This document shows, in pieces, positions 23,616-23,956 of a DNA stretch of 23,956 nucleotides; position 1 is the stretch's first letter; the number at the start of each line of letters is the position of its first letter. The position numbers and the translations under genes are program-made. Source of the stretch: an uncultured Lachnospiraceae bacterium (GTDB lineage Bacteria; Bacillota; Clostridia; Lachnospirales; Lachnospiraceae); contig CADBLW010000069.1 of NCBI GenBank assembly GCA_902795625.1, positions 1 through 23,956 on the forward strand, given 5' to 3'. The notes beneath the pieces are model-generated. The model had not been told where the DNA came from. It did not search any database and saw only the letters and a list, made by a program, of their open reading frames with translations.

Positions 23616-23956
23616 ATGGTTAGCGAAAATCTACTGCAGATCCGCTCACGGATCGCGGCAGCATGCGAACGCTCCGGCCGGAAACCGGGCGATGTCCGGT
23701 TGATCGCCGTGAGCAAGACGAAGCCCGTTGAAATGATCCGCGAGGCATATGCCGTGGGACAGACGGAATTCGGCGAGAACAAGGTGCAGGAAATGTGCCA
23801 GAAAGCGGAGGAGCTCTCCGAGCTTCCCATCACCTGGCACCTCATCGGTCATCTGCAGAAGAACAAGGTCCGCAAGGCCGTAGCAGTAGCAGCGATGATC
23901 CATTCCGTAGACACGGTGGAACTGGCCGCGGAGATTCAGAAGGAGGCTGCCAGGAT
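23616..23956 (+). CDS. yggS: YggS family PLP-homeostasis protein (N-terminal part, continues past window)
   Basis: Cytosolic protein (PLPBP/YlmE/YggS) that binds pyridoxal phosphate and keeps vitamin B6 and amino-acid pools balanced; no enzymatic activity is firmly known. The first 113 codons are present. The PLP lysine is K34 in IAVSKTKP (30-37); FGENKVQEM (53-61) and WHLIGHLQKNKVRK are the other hallmark segments. AGGAGG (23601-23606) lies nine bases before ATG. In Firmicutes this gene commonly opens the ylmE-sepF-ylmG-ylmH-divIVA division cluster, which may continue beyond the window. Confidence 0.95.
   Translation, partial: MVSENLLQIRSRIAAACERSGRKPGDVRLIAVSKTKPVEMIREAYAVGQTEFGENKVQEMCQKAEELSELPITWHLIGHLQKNKVRKAVAVAAMIHSVDTVELAAEIQKEAAR

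Overview
The window is about 24 kb of tightly packed, plus-strand-only chromosomal DNA. It reads as a GC-rich member of the Clostridia, most likely a gut or rumen Lachnospiraceae. The basis is strong AGGAGG-type ribosome sites, SigA-type promoters (TTGTCA, 17 bp, TATAAT or TATACT), the gene order radC-mreBCD-class B PBP-minC-rodA, the miaA / 'aluminium resistance' PLP-enzyme pair, and a P-loop protein / HlyD-like protein / yggS run. The genus cannot be fixed from the sequence alone. No tRNA, rRNA, CRISPR, insertion sequence or phage gene is seen.

Layout. (1) 1-3589: the end of a GH2 beta-galactosidase and a complete GH95 alpha-fucosidase-type enzyme, probably one operon for trimming fucosylated galactosides. 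(2) 3669-4520: a divergent UppP/BacA-family membrane phosphatase. (3) 4533-7676: an FtsK/SpoIIIE DNA translocase, followed by a tandemly duplicated ~41-bp unit that starts inside its last codons. (4) 7802-12193: mutL, miaA and a PLP-dependent gamma-lyase-like gene. (5) 12253-20483: a strong promoter, then radC, mreB, mreC, mreD, a 953-residue class B penicillin-binding protein, minC and rodA, which is the cell-elongation cluster. (6) 20507-21574: a lipoprotein-type D,D-carboxypeptidase. (7) 21611-23956: a second promoter, then a small P-loop protein, a terminator-like hairpin, an HlyD-like membrane protein and the start of yggS.

How the genes work together. Most are cell-envelope and division functions. 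UppP recycles the lipid carrier, RodA polymerises glycan, the class B PBP cross-links it, MreBCD positions the machine, the S11 carboxypeptidase trims stem peptides, MinC controls septum position, and FtsK clears DNA from the septum.

The strongest anomaly is in mutL. The reading frame stops at 9781, while the family's conserved tail, including the CPHGRP metal-binding motif and terminal FKR, is intact in another frame at 9769-9876. About 7-8 conserved residues appear to be missing at the junction. This suggests a small out-of-frame deletion (a possible mutator allele) or a sequence error.

Other points worth a second look: minC lacks adjacent minD/minE and has a degenerate MinD-contact motif; UppP has substitutions in both catalytic motifs; the class B PBP carries roughly 200 extra residues before its transpeptidase domain; two intergenic regions hold tandem repeats; and the P-loop/HlyD-like pair is an uncharacterised module beside division genes. 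I did not find a clearly novel defence or mobile system.
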